Below, piece after piece: positions 8,379 through 18,852 of a stretch of 64,000 bases of DNA. The position numbers were made by a program, and so were the translations under genes. The notes below the pieces were generated by a model that saw nothing but the letters and a program-made list of their open reading frames with translations, had not been told where the DNA came from and did no database searches. Position 1 is the stretch's first letter; each line of letters opens with the position of its first letter. This DNA is from Moritella viscosa (GTDB taxonomy: Bacteria > Pseudomonadota > Gammaproteobacteria > Enterobacterales > Moritellaceae), in contig LN554852.1 in NCBI GenBank assembly GCA_000953735.1, positions 1,933,846 to 1,997,845 on the forward strand, written 5' to 3'.

Positions 8379-8869
8379 ACTTTCTATCCCTTATTAAATG
8401 CAGCGACTCGTCTATTACGTATGGTATTCTTCATGATATCTAAGTGCATAATAATACACGGGTTTATTAGTGCCTTCACTCTTATTTTCCTTATTATATC
8501 ATTTAACCATTGTTGCATGTTGGTATCTACCTGAACTTTATTTGTATCTTTATTTTATCAATCGTAGCGTGGTCATTCTGGTTATAGTGATAGGGTATTA
8601 GATTCAATGACTTTACGTATATAAGGCCTATATTTATAGAGGCCTTATTCTTTATATGGTTTATTTCACTCGTACAATAAAGCGATTTATTCTAAAATTA
8701 TATTTTTTAATATTATTATTGATATATTATGCTTAAAATGTATGCATTTAAGTAACATGATGTTTATGTTGCAGATCCTTATATTGTCAGCCATAGTAAT
8801 CACTAACAAATAAGTATATTATCCCCAGCCAATTATCAGGCATAAAAATATGCGGTAAACAGGTGTATT
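8379..8869. other. Intergenic region with a palindromic hairpin
   Basis: The 490 bp between the divergent coiled-coil and cyclase genes hold no convincing gene. A perfect 9-bp stem (ATAAGGCCT at 8621-8629 with AGGCCTTAT at 8640-8648) could be a terminator of a lost gene or an operator. Both promoters of the flanking genes must lie here; none is clear enough to mark. Confidence 0.6.
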
Positions 8870-10345
8870 GTGAAAGTTAGAATTGCTATTTATTTAGTTA
8901 TTATTATTGGTGTTATCATTACTTATCAGGTTAATCGCTCTGAGATTAAGCAGTTAGATAAATTCCAACAATCATTTCAAATGGTAGAAGGGCGTTTAGG
9001 TGAGTTTTTCTATCAACTTCAAGCTATCCAATATGGTATGTCACAACTGAGCAGTTTGCGTAATCCATCAGCGGATGAGATTAACTTAAACTTTAAACGT
9101 ACCGAAGATGACACTTGTCAAATATCAAAGCGTTTTAGTCATGACCAAATGTATGACTTTGAGACTAATTTTTTGGTGGTGAGTGATGGTTCTGGTTGTG
9201 AACCAAATACGGTATTACATAATAAGATCACAGAGACAATTAAGATTGCACCAATGATGACATTTATGGCTGGTCGTGCTGAAGATGTGATTAGTCTTTA
9301 TTTTATCTCTATGGACAAATTTGTGATTACTTCACCAAAATATAATGCTTTAGTTATTAAGCCGAGTGAATTTGAAAGTAAATTATTTAAACGACCTTAT
9401 ATGCAAAAAGTATTAAGTGTGGGTGTTGAAAATCTTGCAAATAATATTTTTATTTCAGGTCCTTATGCAGATCTTAGTTTGAATAAAGACGTAATTACTT
9501 TTTCCATTGCAATCTTTATGGATAAAAAGTTTTACGGTGTGCTTAACATGGATATTCTATGGGAAGATTTGGTTGCAGGTATTGACTCAGATTTCAATAT
9601 TATTAATGAACCGAATCCATTACTCGGTGATTCAATACTTAGTGATCCGCTTAGCTTTGATGGTATAGCGACTGACTTACGCTTAGTTATGCCCAATTCA
9701 ATTAGCGATAAACTCACTTATTTAATTACAAATAGCCTTGTTGATATTGCATTTTATTTTATTGCGATTGTTCTTGCTGGTTGGGTATTATACACGCTGA
9801 AACTACGTCTTGTGTCGCAAAAGTTAGCAACTGAATCACACCATGATCCGTTAACGGGTCTATTAAATCGTCGTGGTTTTATGTCTGAGCTAAAAAGTGT
9901 TGAACGTCATCAATATTATTCTTTCATGAGCATCGATTTGGATAATTTTAAGCATGTTAACGATACTTATGGTCATCCTGTCGGCGATGAAGTTCTTATT
10001 CGGGTTACAACTACAATTCGGCATATGATCCGTGAAAAAGATATGTTTTTCCGTCTCGGTGGTGAAGAGTTTGGTTTGTTGATTGCTTATAACAAAGACA
10101 ATAAACAAATTGATATTTTTGAACGTATCTGTGATGCGGTCGCTAACTTACCGCATTATAGCGAGGATATTGAATTTCACGTCACCATGTCTGGTGGTGC
10201 TATCACTACGTCTTCGATTGATCAAATTAAATCAATTAAAAGCATTATAAAGCAGTCGGATGAACTTTTGTATGCAGCTAAGGTCGCAGGTAAAAACCGT
10301 GTACTATATGGCGATTTTAACAGCCGTAATCCAATCGAATCCTAA
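8870..10345 (+). CDS. Membrane-bound diguanylate cyclase with periplasmic sensor
   Basis: A 491-residue signalling enzyme that should make cyclic di-GMP from two GTP. An N-terminal helix (residues about 4-20) and a second one (about 288-310) enclose a periplasmic domain of some 265 residues that looks like a Cache-type sensor. The C-terminal GGDEF domain starts with HDPLTGLLNRRGF, has the catalytic GGEEF at 397-401, and keeps the inhibitory RxxD site (388-391) five residues before it, so product feedback is expected. No EAL domain. The start is GTG at 8870. The sensed ligand is unknown. Monocistronic. Confidence 0.92.
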   Translation: MKVRIAIYLVIIIGVIITYQVNRSEIKQLDKFQQSFQMVEGRLGEFFYQLQAIQYGMSQLSSLRNPSADEINLNFKRTEDDTCQISKRFSHDQMYDFETNFLVVSDGSGCEPNTVLHNKITETIKIAPMMTFMAGRAEDVISLYFISMDKFVITSPKYNALVIKPSEFESKLFKRPYMQKVLSVGVENLANNIFISGPYADLSLNKDVITFSIAIFMDKKFYGVLNMDILWEDLVAGIDSDFNIINEPNPLLGDSILSDPLSFDGIATDLRLVMPNSISDKLTYLITNSLVDIAFYFIAIVLAGWVLYTLKLRLVSQKLATESHHDPLTGLLNRRGFMSELKSVERHQYYSFMSIDLDNFKHVNDTYGHPVGDEVLIRVTTTIRHMIREKDMFFRLGGEEFGLLIAYNKDNKQIDIFERICDAVANLPHYSEDIEFHVTMSGGAITTSSIDQIKSIKSIIKQSDELLYAAKVAGKNRVLYGDFNSRNPIES

Positions 10346-10831
10346 GGTCGCTAAGTCTTCAATTTACGCTTCTAATTCAGCGCTGAAAAGTCGCAGTCGC
10401 CACTCCATAATGATTGAATTATTCGTGTACTCGATAACTAATTATGAAGTGAAATTATTAGCGTTCCCATTTTAATGATTATTAAAACCAAGCTGCTATA
10501 AGTAGGTGTTAATGTTGTTTTAAAATTACATTTTATAGCATTTTTGTTACTTAAATAGAGCTTTGGTTTTTTACTGTGTTTGATTTGTGTTTCATTTACA
10601 GTGAATTATTGAAAATATGACGTTGTAAAATATTAACATGTCAGTAACCTTATGAAATAAGGTAAATAAGTAAGATCTATATAGTTTATAAATTATTTTA
10701 AATTGTATGAAAATGATCTTTACTTCCTAATGATTTAGGATTAAAGTCTCGCCGAAATATGCAGTAACCAGCAACTGGTGTACATATAGTCGCATAACCT
10801 ACATTTAAACAACTTAACTTGAGGATACAAG
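10346..10831. other. Intergenic region without recognised gene
   Basis: About 485 AT-rich bp between the cyclase and the MFS gene. A short hairpin (ACCTTAT, loop GAA, ATAAGGT, near 10648-10664) is present; it is not followed by T and is probably not a terminator. Nothing else stands out. Confidence 0.5.
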
Positions 10832-12001
10832 GTGGGAACATTCGCCTGCACAAACCCACGAAGCAGTACTTTCGTACCTGTTGTTGGTTTGTCATTTTTT
10901 GCTATTGCATCTGGCTTTTTAATGAGCCTAATTCCGTTATCACTACCATCATTTGGTCTAAGTCTGACACTAACACCTTGGCTAGTAAGTATCTTTTATC
11001 TGGGACTACTAATTGGTTCATTACAGATAGAAAGAGTCGTCGCCAGAATAGGTCATCGCCTTGCGTTTATTTTATTTTTAAGTGTGTTGTTATTATCAAT
11101 ATTTTTAATGATCGCAGTGCCTACGGCCGCAACGTGGTTAGCGTCTCGTTTTATTGCAGGTATTGCTGTAGCTGGCGTATTTGTTGTTGTTGAATCTTGG
11201 CTATTAATGGCTGACACAGCAAAACAACGTGCAAAGCGTCTTGGTTTATATATGACATCTCTATACGGTGGTAACTCACTTGGTCAGTTAGGACTTGTAC
11301 CAATCGGCGTCGAGGGGGTTTTTCCTTATAGCATGGTGATTGCTGTATTGTTGATTGCCATACTACCACCACTATTAATTAGAGTAGGACAACCTGATTG
11401 TACTGGCCATCAAAAGATCAAGTTAGCAGAACTAAAAACACTTAGCCGACCTGCAATTTTGGGTTGCTTAGTGTCGGGTATGTTAATGGCACCTGTTTAT
11501 GGTTTGATGCCTTTGTATATTAAAGCGCAAACAGGTAGTGCTGAGCAGACGGGAATGTTGATGGCGATCATTATTTTAGGTGGCATGTTAGTACAACCAT
11601 TAGTCAGCTATTTATCACCAAAAATGAGTAAGACATTGCTAATGTCTTTATTCTGCTTGCTTGGCGTGTTAGGGATTATCGGGATATTAACGACCCGTGA
11701 TTCGGTGTTATTAAGTTCAAGCTATATGCTATTAGGTGCGAGTGTATTCTCGATATACCCGATTGCGATCTCGCTAGCGTGCGATAATTTAAGCATTAGT
11801 AAAATTGTTTCGGCAACAGAGATCATGCTATTAAGTTATAGCGTGGGTTCCGTTGTTGGCCCTGTTGCAGCACAAGGCTTTAAGCATTATAACAACGGCT
11901 TAGTTACATACCTTGGTGTTTGCATGTTAACGATGTGTATATACATGCTTATAAAAAGTGCGACATCAAAGCCAAGCGATCATTCTGCTATCTCGCAGTA
12001 G
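10832..12001 (+). CDS. MFS transporter (YcaD-like)
   Basis: A 389-residue major facilitator protein with about 12 hydrophobic helices. The loop between helices 2 and 3 reads LIGSLQIERVVARIGHRLAF, a variant of the MFS motif A, and helix 5 contains YGGNSLGQLG, similar to the YcaD/UMF group of putative sugar or drug transporters. Substrate is unknown. The start is GTG at 10832, seven bases after GAGGA. Size is typical for YcaD. It precedes glpF by 430 bp but is not obviously part of the glycerol operon. Confidence 0.85.
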   Translation: MGTFACTNPRSSTFVPVVGLSFFAIASGFLMSLIPLSLPSFGLSLTLTPWLVSIFYLGLLIGSLQIERVVARIGHRLAFILFLSVLLLSIFLMIAVPTAATWLASRFIAGIAVAGVFVVVESWLLMADTAKQRAKRLGLYMTSLYGGNSLGQLGLVPIGVEGVFPYSMVIAVLLIAILPPLLIRVGQPDCTGHQKIKLAELKTLSRPAILGCLVSGMLMAPVYGLMPLYIKAQTGSAEQTGMLMAIIILGGMLVQPLVSYLSPKMSKTLLMSLFCLLGVLGIIGILTTRDSVLLSSSYMLLGASVFSIYPIAISLACDNLSISKIVSATEIMLLSYSVGSVVGPVAAQGFKHYNNGLVTYLGVCMLTMCIYMLIKSATSKPSDHSAISQ

Positions 12002-12429
12002 GATCACATTAGCCTAGTGAATACAATGTTGATACGGTTAAGCTTGCTGATGGTTTAATCGTATTTTGTTCGTTTTAATCATATTGTCGTTACAGTGTTC
12101 GTTTATTTACATTTTAGCCCTTTATGATTATACAGTGTTAAGTGTTCATGCGATTTAAACACGTTTGATTACCAATAAAGTGTTAATTGTTGTTACAGGT
12201 ATGCAATATAATTCCATCCATATATGATTTTATTCTGGTCAAACCAGCTCGATACTGCGTATTTTGTTAGTTTATATAACTCAACGTGTCTTATTTGAGC
12301 GTATTTGTGTGTTCGAACGCTCATTTTTATTCTTTGTTTGTTTTAATTATGTATTAAAAGTGTAAATTTAAAATCACACGAACATTGTGTACATAAACCC
12401 TACATAAAAATATAACAAAGGAATGAATC
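12002..12429. promoter_or_regulatory. glpF upstream region with GlpR-like half-sites
   Basis: The GlpR consensus of enterobacteria is an 18-bp palindrome with ATGTTCG and CGAACAT arms. Here GTGTTCG lies at 12309-12315 and CGAACAT at 12379-12385, 45-120 bp before glpF. A further inverted repeat (TGAGCG 12296-12301, CGCTCA 12318-12323) surrounds the first. Regulation by a GlpR repressor encoded elsewhere is inferred. Confidence 0.45.
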
Positions 12430-13287
12430 ATGGCTAACAATAAACAGCATACTCTGATGGGCGAATGCCTAGCTGAGTTTATTGGCACTGGACTGTTAAT
12501 CTTTTTTGGTGTCGGCTGTGTAGCTGCATTAGTATTAACAGGCGCTAGTTTTGGTCAATGGGAAATCAGTATTATTTGGGGTATGGGGGTAGCAGTTGCT
12601 ATTTACTGTACGGCCGGTGTATCTGGTGCTCACATTAACCCTGCTGTGACGATTGCTTTAGCAGCTTTTCACGGATTTGATAAAAGCAAAGTATTACCTT
12701 ATATTTTCGCTCAGTTATCAGGAGCTTTCTGTTCAGCTGCTTTAGTATACGGCTTATATAACAACTTATTTACTGACTACGAAATCGCGAACGGTTTCCT
12801 ACGTAACAGTGAAGCAGCGCTATCAACAGCGGGTATTTTCTCAACTTACCCACACCCATCATTAACATTCATTGGCGCATTTGCGGTTGAGTTTGTTATT
12901 ACTGCAGTATTAATGTTCGCTATCTTAGCGTTAGGTGATGAGCATAACGGTGAACCACGCGGCGCAATGAACCCTGTTCTTATCGGTGTGTTAATTGCTG
13001 TCATTGGCGGTTCTTTAGGTCCACTAACTGGTTTTGCAATGAACCCTGCACGTGACTTTGGTCCAAAACTATTCGCTTATTTCGCGGGTTGGGATTATGC
13101 ACTAACAGGCGCTAAAGATATTCCTTACTTCATCGTACCAATTTTAGGTCCAATTGTAGGTGCATGTTTTGGTGGTTGGTTGTATCCAAAAGTGATTGGT
13201 CAATATCTACCATCAGCAGGTCACGGTTGTACTATCCCAAACCAGTGTGATGATGAATCAGCTGAAGGTGTAGTTGCTAAAGTATAG
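12430..13287 (+). CDS. glpF: Glycerol uptake facilitator (aquaglyceroporin)
   Basis: A 285-residue six-helix channel of the MIP family that lets glycerol pass the inner membrane by diffusion. Both pore motifs are intact: NPA in GAHINPAVTIAL and NPA in GFAMNPARDFGP; the aspartate after the second motif (NPARD) marks a glycerol channel rather than a water channel. It is the first of three glycerol genes; the kinase follows after 198 bp and traps the substrate as glycerol 3-phosphate. AAAGGA lies before the ATG. Length is normal. Confidence 0.96.
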   Translation: MANNKQHTLMGECLAEFIGTGLLIFFGVGCVAALVLTGASFGQWEISIIWGMGVAVAIYCTAGVSGAHINPAVTIALAAFHGFDKSKVLPYIFAQLSGAFCSAALVYGLYNNLFTDYEIANGFLRNSEAALSTAGIFSTYPHPSLTFIGAFAVEFVITAVLMFAILALGDEHNGEPRGAMNPVLIGVLIAVIGGSLGPLTGFAMNPARDFGPKLFAYFAGWDYALTGAKDIPYFIVPILGPIVGACFGGWLYPKVIGQYLPSAGHGCTIPNQCDDESAEGVVAKV

Positions 13288-13305
13288 TATGCAACTTTGA
13301 ATAAC

Positions 13306-13383
13306 ACCCAAGCGATTTTGAATACGATATTATTTACAATGAATAAGTAAAATCAATATGTAACATCAGAGAATCGCTTGGGT
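13306..13383. repeat. 12-bp perfect inverted repeat between glpF and glpK
   Basis: ACCCAAGCGATT at 13306-13317 is exactly complementary to AATCGCTTGGGT at 13372-13383, with 54 bp between. There is no T-run, so a simple terminator is unlikely; an RNA hairpin that stabilises or separates the glpF and glpK messages is possible. Confidence 0.8.
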
Positions 13384-13485
13384 ATATAATTAAATTAATA
13401 CTTTAATATATAGTTAAATAAGACCTAATTACTTTAAACACTAAGTATAAAGTACTCTACCAAATGAAATATAAAGGACTTCATA

Positions 13486-15018
13486 ATGACTGAGAAAAAA
13501 TACATTATTGCTTTAGACCAAGGAACAACTAGTTCTCGTGCCGTTATTCTTGACCACGATGCAAATATTGTCAGCGTTTCTCAACGTGAATTTACACAAA
13601 TCTATCCGCAAGCCGGCTGGGTTGAACATGATCCACTTGAAATTTATGCAACTCAGAGCTCAGTGTTAGTTGAAACGTTAGCGAAAACAGGTATCAGCAG
13701 TGATGAAATCGCAGCTATCGGTATTACTAACCAACGTGAAACAACCATTGTTTGGAATAAAGAAACAGGCAAGCCAGTTTATAACGCAATTGTATGGCAG
13801 TGTCGTCGTACTGCAGATATGTGCGAGAAACTAAAAGAACAAAATGAAGGTTTTGAAGATTATGTTCGTGAAAACACTGGTCTGGTTGTTGACCCGTATT
13901 TTTCAGGTACAAAAATTAAATGGATCCTTGATAATGTAGAGGGTGCTCGTGAAGACGCTGAAGCAGGTAAACTACTGTTCGGTACGGTTGACACTTGGTT
14001 AGTTTGGAAAATGTCACAAGGGCGCGTTCATGTAACAGACCACACAAATGCATCACGTACAATGTTGTTTAACATCAATACACTACAGTGGGATGAGAAA
14101 CTACTTAAGATTCTTGATATTCCACTATCAATGATGGCAGAAGTGAAATCTTCTTCAGAAGTGTATGGTCAAGTGAACATCGGTGGTAAGGGTGGTACGC
14201 GTATCCCTCTTGCTGGCATCGCGGGCGATCAGCAAGCTGCACTTTATGGTCAAATGTGCGTAGAGCAAGGTCAAGCTAAAAATACCTATGGTACTGGTTG
14301 TTTCTTATTAATGAACACTGGTAAAGAAAAAGTAACATCTAAGAATGGTCTATTAACTACGTTAGCATGTGGTCCACGCGGTGAAGTTGCATACGCACTC
14401 GAAGGTGCAGTATTCATGGGTGGCGCTTCTATCCAATGGCTACGTGACGAAATGAAGTTACTTTCAGATGCAAAAGATTCTGAATACTTTGCGACTAAAG
14501 TTGAGACTTCAAATGGTGTTTACGTTGTTCCTGCGTTTACTGGTTTAGGTGCTCCGTACTGGGATGCATACGCACGCGGTACGATTGTTGGTCTAACTCG
14601 TGGTGTGGGTGCTAACCACATTATCCGTGCAACACTAGAAAGTATCGCGTATCAAACACGTGACGTACTGGATGCGATGCAAGCTGATTCAGGTATTAAG
14701 CTAGCTGAACTACGTGTAGATGGTGGCGCTGTAGCAAATAACTTCCTAATGCAATTCCAAGCTGATGTACTAGATACAACGGTATTACGCCCTGCAGTAA
14801 CGGAAGTTACAGCATTAGGTGCTGCATACCTTGCTGGTCTTGCTGTTGGTTTCTGGGATGGCCTTGACGAACTTTCTGACAAAGCTGTTATCGAAAAATC
14901 ATTTGAAGCACATGATGATGAAGTAAAACGTCAACGTCGTTACCGTGGTTGGAAACGTGCTGTTAAAGCTGCGCAATCATGGTCTGAAGGTCATGACGAA
15001 GAAGATGATTTACTGTAA
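13486..15018 (+). CDS. glpK: Glycerol kinase
   Basis: A 510-residue FGGY-family kinase that phosphorylates glycerol to sn-glycerol 3-phosphate with ATP. The N-terminal phosphate loop [13 protein letters not shown], the substrate segment [29 protein letters not shown] and the C-terminal FGGY signature region [16 protein letters not shown] with [12 protein letters not shown] are all present. An E. coli-like charged C-terminal tail follows. AAAGGAC lies before the start. It stands between glpF and glpD on the same strand and ends 44 bp before a strong terminator, so glpD has its own promoter. No damage seen. Confidence 0.97.
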   Translation: MTEKKYIIALDQGTTSSRAVILDHDANIVSVSQREFTQIYPQAGWVEHDPLEIYATQSSVLVETLAKTGISSDEIAAIGITNQRETTIVWNKETGKPVYNAIVWQCRRTADMCEKLKEQNEGFEDYVRENTGLVVDPYFSGTKIKWILDNVEGAREDAEAGKLLFGTVDTWLVWKMSQGRVHVTDHTNASRTMLFNINTLQWDEKLLKILDIPLSMMAEVKSSSEVYGQVNIGGKGGTRIPLAGIAGDQQAALYGQMCVEQGQAKNTYGTGCFLLMNTGKEKVTSKNGLLTTLACGPRGEVAYALEGAVFMGGASIQWLRDEMKLLSDAKDSEYFATKVETSNGVYVVPAFTGLGAPYWDAYARGTIVGLTRGVGANHIIRATLESIAYQTRDVLDAMQADSGIKLAELRVDGGAVANNFLMQFQADVLDTTVLRPAVTEVTALGAAYLAGLAVGFWDGLDELSDKAVIEKSFEAHDDEVKRQRRYRGWKRAVKAAQSWSEGHDEEDDLL

Positions 15019-15061
15019 TCGTTTTTAAGTTTGATTGCCAATAGGCTGTCACTTTAAATTG

Positions 15062-15100
15062 AAAGAGTGCCATTAAGTTATATAGTGGCGCTCTTTTTTT
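15062..15100 (+). terminator. Rho-independent terminator after glpK
   Basis: A stem of about 11 bp (AAAGAGTGCCA with GTGGCGCTCTTT, one G-T pair) is followed by seven T. Confidence 0.88.
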
Positions 15101-15169
15101 GTGTGATTTTAATGTGTTTTATTGCTATTTAGTCTATTTTCGTCATCAAATTGACATGTTGTTAATAAT

Positions 15170-15312
15170 AAATAGCTATTCGAACATTCATTTAGACACA
15201 AGTTTAAATGAAAATGTTCGAAGTGTGAAAATAAATGCTCGAATTCGAAAGTAAGTGGTGATTTTAATATAAAAGTGTTTTATATTAGTTATAGATGTTC
15301 GGTAGCGGTCGT
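15170..15312. promoter_or_regulatory. glpD upstream region with GlpR-like operators
   Basis: The region holds several TTCG/CGAA palindromes matching the GlpR pattern. The best are ATGCTCGAATTCGAAAGT (15235-15252) and ATGTTCGGTAGCGGTCGT (15295-15312, one strong arm); single arms CGAACAT (15181) and ATGTTCG (about 15213) also occur. Repression by a GlpR protein encoded elsewhere is inferred. Confidence 0.55.
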
Positions 15313-15347
15313 TCGCTCAGACAAGAATGTATTAAAGTGAGTTAAGT

Positions 15348-16895
15348 ATGAATAATGGAAACCAGAAAGTAATGACCAATGAAGTGCTAGATCTGCTCGT
15401 TGTTGGCGGTGGTATTAATGGTGCCGGTATTGCTGCAGATGCTGCAGGCCGAGGCTTAACTGTTGGTTTATATGAAGCAGCCGATTTTGCTTCAGCAACC
15501 TCATCTGCAAGCTCTAAATTAATTCATGGTGGTTTGCGTTACCTTGAGCATTACGAATTTCGTTTAGTATCTGAAGCATTAGCAGAACGTGAAGTATTAC
15601 TTAAGAAAGCGCCACACATTGTTAAACCAATGCGTTTCCGTTTACCACATCGTCCTTTCTTACGTCCTGCAATACTGATTCGTGCAGGCTTATTCTTGTA
15701 CGATAACTTGGGTAAACGTACGACGTTACCAGGCAGTAAACAAGTAAATTTAGCGAAATCTGGTTTGCTTAAAAAAGAAATTACCAAAGGTTTTGAATAT
15801 TCAGATTGCTGGGTTGATGATGCGCGTTTAGTTATTCTAAATGCAATGGCAGCACAACGTAATGGCGCTGAAGTTGAAAACTATTGCCGTGTAGAAAAAG
15901 CCGTTCGTAAAGATGGTTTATGGCAAGTCACTATTCTAAACGAGCAAACAAATGTTCGTTTCGAGCGTACAGCGCGTGCATTAGTGAATGCAGCTGGCCC
16001 TTGGGTTAAGCAATTCTTCGATGACAGTATGGAAGAAACATCACCACGAAACATTCGTTTGGTGAAAGGTTCACACATTGTTGTGCCACGCATTCATGAT
16101 GAAGAACAAGCTTACATTCTACAAAATAAAGATAACCGTATCGTATTTGCTATTCCTTACATGGAAGACTTCTCAATTATCGGTACAACAGATGTTGAGT
16201 ATGTTGGTGACCCACGTAAAGTTGCGATCTCTGACGAAGAGGTTGATTACCTGATTGATGTTGTAAATGAACATTTTGTTAAACAACTTGCACCAAGTGA
16301 TGTTGTTTGGACTTATAGTGGCGTGCGTCCATTATGTGATGATGAATCGTCATCACCACAAGCGATCACACGTGATTATACACTGGAAATTGAGCAAGAA
16401 GGCACACAAGCGCCATTGCTATCTATCTTCGGTGGCAAGTTAACGACTTATCGTAAGCTTGCAGAGTCTGCGATGAATCTAATTTCACCGTACTTTGACA
16501 AGTTAGGTGATTCATGGACTGCTGATACAGCGCTACCAGGTGGTGACTTTAACTATCCGCGTACGCAGCTAGTTGAAAATATCTGTTCACAGTATCTATG
16601 GTTAAACCCTGAAACAGCTAAGCGTTATGTTAATCAGTTTGGTACAGATTCTTGGGATTTATTTAAAGATTGCAAATCTGAAGCTGATTTCGGTATTCAC
16701 TTTGGCCAAGGTGTTTATAGCCGCGAAATTGATTACTTGATTGAAACTGAATTTGCTAAGAAAGCGGAAGATGTATTATGGCGTCGTACTAAGCTTGGTT
16801 TGTACTTAAGTAAAGAACAACAAGCTGCTGTCACTGACTACATTAATGCACAAGTAGTAAAGCTTAATCCGGTAAAGCTAGATAAAGTTGGTTAA
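15348..16895 (+). CDS. glpD: Aerobic glycerol-3-phosphate dehydrogenase
   Basis: A 515-residue membrane-associated flavoprotein that oxidises glycerol 3-phosphate to dihydroxyacetone phosphate and passes electrons to quinone. The FAD-binding Rossmann motif is LLVVGGGINGAGIAADAAGRG (residues about 17-37), followed by the family signature SSKLIHGGLRYLEHYEFRLV. The C-terminal DAO_C domain carries the arginine-rich WRRTKLGL segment. An ATG at residue 9 is an alternative start. The gene has its own upstream operator cluster and is followed by a bidirectional terminator. It completes the glpFKD route. Confidence 0.96.
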   Translation: MNNGNQKVMTNEVLDLLVVGGGINGAGIAADAAGRGLTVGLYEAADFASATSSASSKLIHGGLRYLEHYEFRLVSEALAEREVLLKKAPHIVKPMRFRLPHRPFLRPAILIRAGLFLYDNLGKRTTLPGSKQVNLAKSGLLKKEITKGFEYSDCWVDDARLVILNAMAAQRNGAEVENYCRVEKAVRKDGLWQVTILNEQTNVRFERTARALVNAAGPWVKQFFDDSMEETSPRNIRLVKGSHIVVPRIHDEEQAYILQNKDNRIVFAIPYMEDFSIIGTTDVEYVGDPRKVAISDEEVDYLIDVVNEHFVKQLAPSDVVWTYSGVRPLCDDESSSPQAITRDYTLEIEQEGTQAPLLSIFGGKLTTYRKLAESAMNLISPYFDKLGDSWTADTALPGGDFNYPRTQLVENICSQYLWLNPETAKRYVNQFGTDSWDLFKDCKSEADFGIHFGQGVYSREIDYLIETEFAKKAEDVLWRRTKLGLYLSKEQQAAVTDYINAQVVKLNPVKLDKVG

Positions 16896-16932
16896 TTGCG
16901 TAACTCACTACGCTGATTGAACAACTTACATT

Positions 16933-16966
16933 AAAGCGCTACTAATCATTGATTAGTAGCGCTTTT
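16933..16966. terminator. Bidirectional terminator between glpD and the ETF-QO gene
   Basis: A near-perfect palindrome of two 16-base arms (16933-16948 and 16950-16965) with A residues on one side and T residues on the other, so it can end transcription from both convergent genes. Confidence 0.9.
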
Positions 16967-17009
16967 CTATATCTACTATTTAAGATAATGGTGATGAGTA
17001 TTCTTTGCA

Positions 17010-18656
17010 TTACATGCCAGAGTAATTGGGGCCGCTACCGCCTTCCGGTGGTGTCCATGTTATGTTCTGTGAGGGGTCCTTAATATCACATGCCTTACAG
17101 TGAATGCAATTTTCAGCATTAATCTGGAATTTCACTTCTTTGTCGATAGTTACTATTTCATAGACGGCCGTTGGGCAATAACGTTGTGCGGGTTCTGCAA
17201 AGCGGGGCAGATTAGAGCACATAGGGATACTGGGGTCGGTGAGTTTAAGGTGGCAAGGTTGGTCTGCATCATATTGTATATTGGCTAAAAAGACTGAGCT
17301 TAACCGATCAAACGTTAATTTGTTGTCTGGTTTGGGATAAATTATGTCTGTGGCGGACCTCACTTTTTGTAATTGGCTGTGATCTGCTTTTGAATCGTGC
17401 AGCGTAAAAGGTAAGCTTTTATGTAGTATGTTCTGTTCAAACCATGTAATACCTAACATGGCATTACATCTGTGGGTGATGGGGGCAAAATTGCGAGATT
17501 GATATAATTCTTGGTATACCCAAGATGTTTCGTATAATAAGGTGAAATTATCAAGACTTTCCTTATTTAATACGATTGCTGAAAATACGGTTTCGGCACC
17601 AACCATTCCTGTTTTCATTGCAGTGTGCGTACCTTTTAATTTTGCCGCATTCAGTGTACCTGCATCGCAACCAAGTAATAATCCGCCGGGGAACACCATT
17701 TTAGGCAGAGAATTATAGCCGCCTTTGGTAATCGTTCTTGCTCCGTATGCAAGGCGCTTTCCTCCTTTAAGGTAACGACTAAATGCGGGGTGTAGTTTGA
17801 GTCGTTGAAATTCGTCGAAAGGACTGAGATTGGGATTTTGATAATTCAAGTCGGTGATCAAACCAACATAAACCTGATCTTTTCCTAGGTGATATAAGAA
17901 TGCTCCGCCAGTGGCGCCGTGCTCTGCTAATGGCCAGCCGATACTGTGCATCACGAACCCCGGATGATGAAGGGCTGGATCGATTTGCCACAGTTCTTTA
18001 ATACCCAGTCCGTAATGTTGTGGGTCTACGTCTTTATCTAACTTATATTTTTCGATCAATTGTTTACCTAGGTGACCACGCGAGCCTTCTGTGAGCAAGG
18101 TATATTTACCAATCAATTCTATACCCTGCATGAAGTTGTCTTTTTCTTTCCCGTGTTTATCACACCCCATATTACCAGTGATAACACCTTTGACGCTGCC
18201 ATCCTCATTAAATGTTAAATTATTGGCAGCAAAACCCGTAAAGACTTCAACACCGAGATCTTGTGCTTGTTGTGCTAACCAAATACACAATTCACCAAGA
18301 CTGATGATATAGTTATGTTTGTTGTCTAAGCTTGATGGGACTAACATACTGGGAACACGACGGGCAGTGGTCGCATTTTTAAGCAGCCAGGTTTCATCTC
18401 GTTTTACGGCATTGATCACGGGGGAGCTTAAGTCTCGCCAATCGGGGAAAAGCTCGTCTAATGCACGGGATTCAAAAACAGTACCGGCAAGGGTATGACC
18501 ACCAATATCAGCAGCTTTTTCGAGTACACAAACGCTCAGTTTGGTGCCAGATTCTAGCGCTAGTTGGCGCAAGCGACAGGCCGCGGATAATCCAGCTGGA
18601 CCTGCACCGACAATGACAACATCAAACTCCATTGATTCATGTTTCACGCTTGGCAT
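17010..18656 (-). CDS. Electron transfer flavoprotein-ubiquinone oxidoreductase
   Basis: A 548-residue inner-membrane enzyme that takes electrons from reduced ETF and gives them to ubiquinone. The N-terminal FAD motif is VVIVGAGPAGLSAACRL. The C terminus carries a 4Fe-4S ferredoxin-like site with NCIHCKACDIKDPSQNI, and a further cysteine stands upstream in AQRYCPTAVYEI. This gives the complete flavin plus iron-sulphur layout of the family. It is the partner of etfBA at 49221-51008 and so of the acyl-CoA dehydrogenase at 61938. It is monocistronic and convergent with glpD. Length normal. Confidence 0.95.
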   Translation of the reverse strand: MPSVKHESMEFDVVIVGAGPAGLSAACRLRQLALESGTKLSVCVLEKAADIGGHTLAGTVFESRALDELFPDWRDLSSPVINAVKRDETWLLKNATTARRVPSMLVPSSLDNKHNYIISLGELCIWLAQQAQDLGVEVFTGFAANNLTFNEDGSVKGVITGNMGCDKHGKEKDNFMQGIELIGKYTLLTEGSRGHLGKQLIEKYKLDKDVDPQHYGLGIKELWQIDPALHHPGFVMHSIGWPLAEHGATGGAFLYHLGKDQVYVGLITDLNYQNPNLSPFDEFQRLKLHPAFSRYLKGGKRLAYGARTITKGGYNSLPKMVFPGGLLLGCDAGTLNAAKLKGTHTAMKTGMVGAETVFSAIVLNKESLDNFTLLYETSWVYQELYQSRNFAPITHRCNAMLGITWFEQNILHKSLPFTLHDSKADHSQLQKVRSATDIIYPKPDNKLTFDRLSSVFLANIQYDADQPCHLKLTDPSIPMCSNLPRFAEPAQRYCPTAVYEIVTIDKEVKFQINAENCIHCKACDIKDPSQNITWTPPEGGSGPNYSGM

Positions 18657-18852
18657 CCTTATTCAATGACTTATATTAAGTATTGTGTATGTTTGAATAA
18701 GCGCCAATCATATTGCAATTAGCGATTAACTAGTTGAATTTGACTGGTAAGTTAAATTATTTTAGTGAAAATTAATGTGCAATCAAAAATAATGGTTACA
18801 ATAACGTTAATTACTTTCAACCAATATACTCAGTTTAATTTGAGGTTTTATT

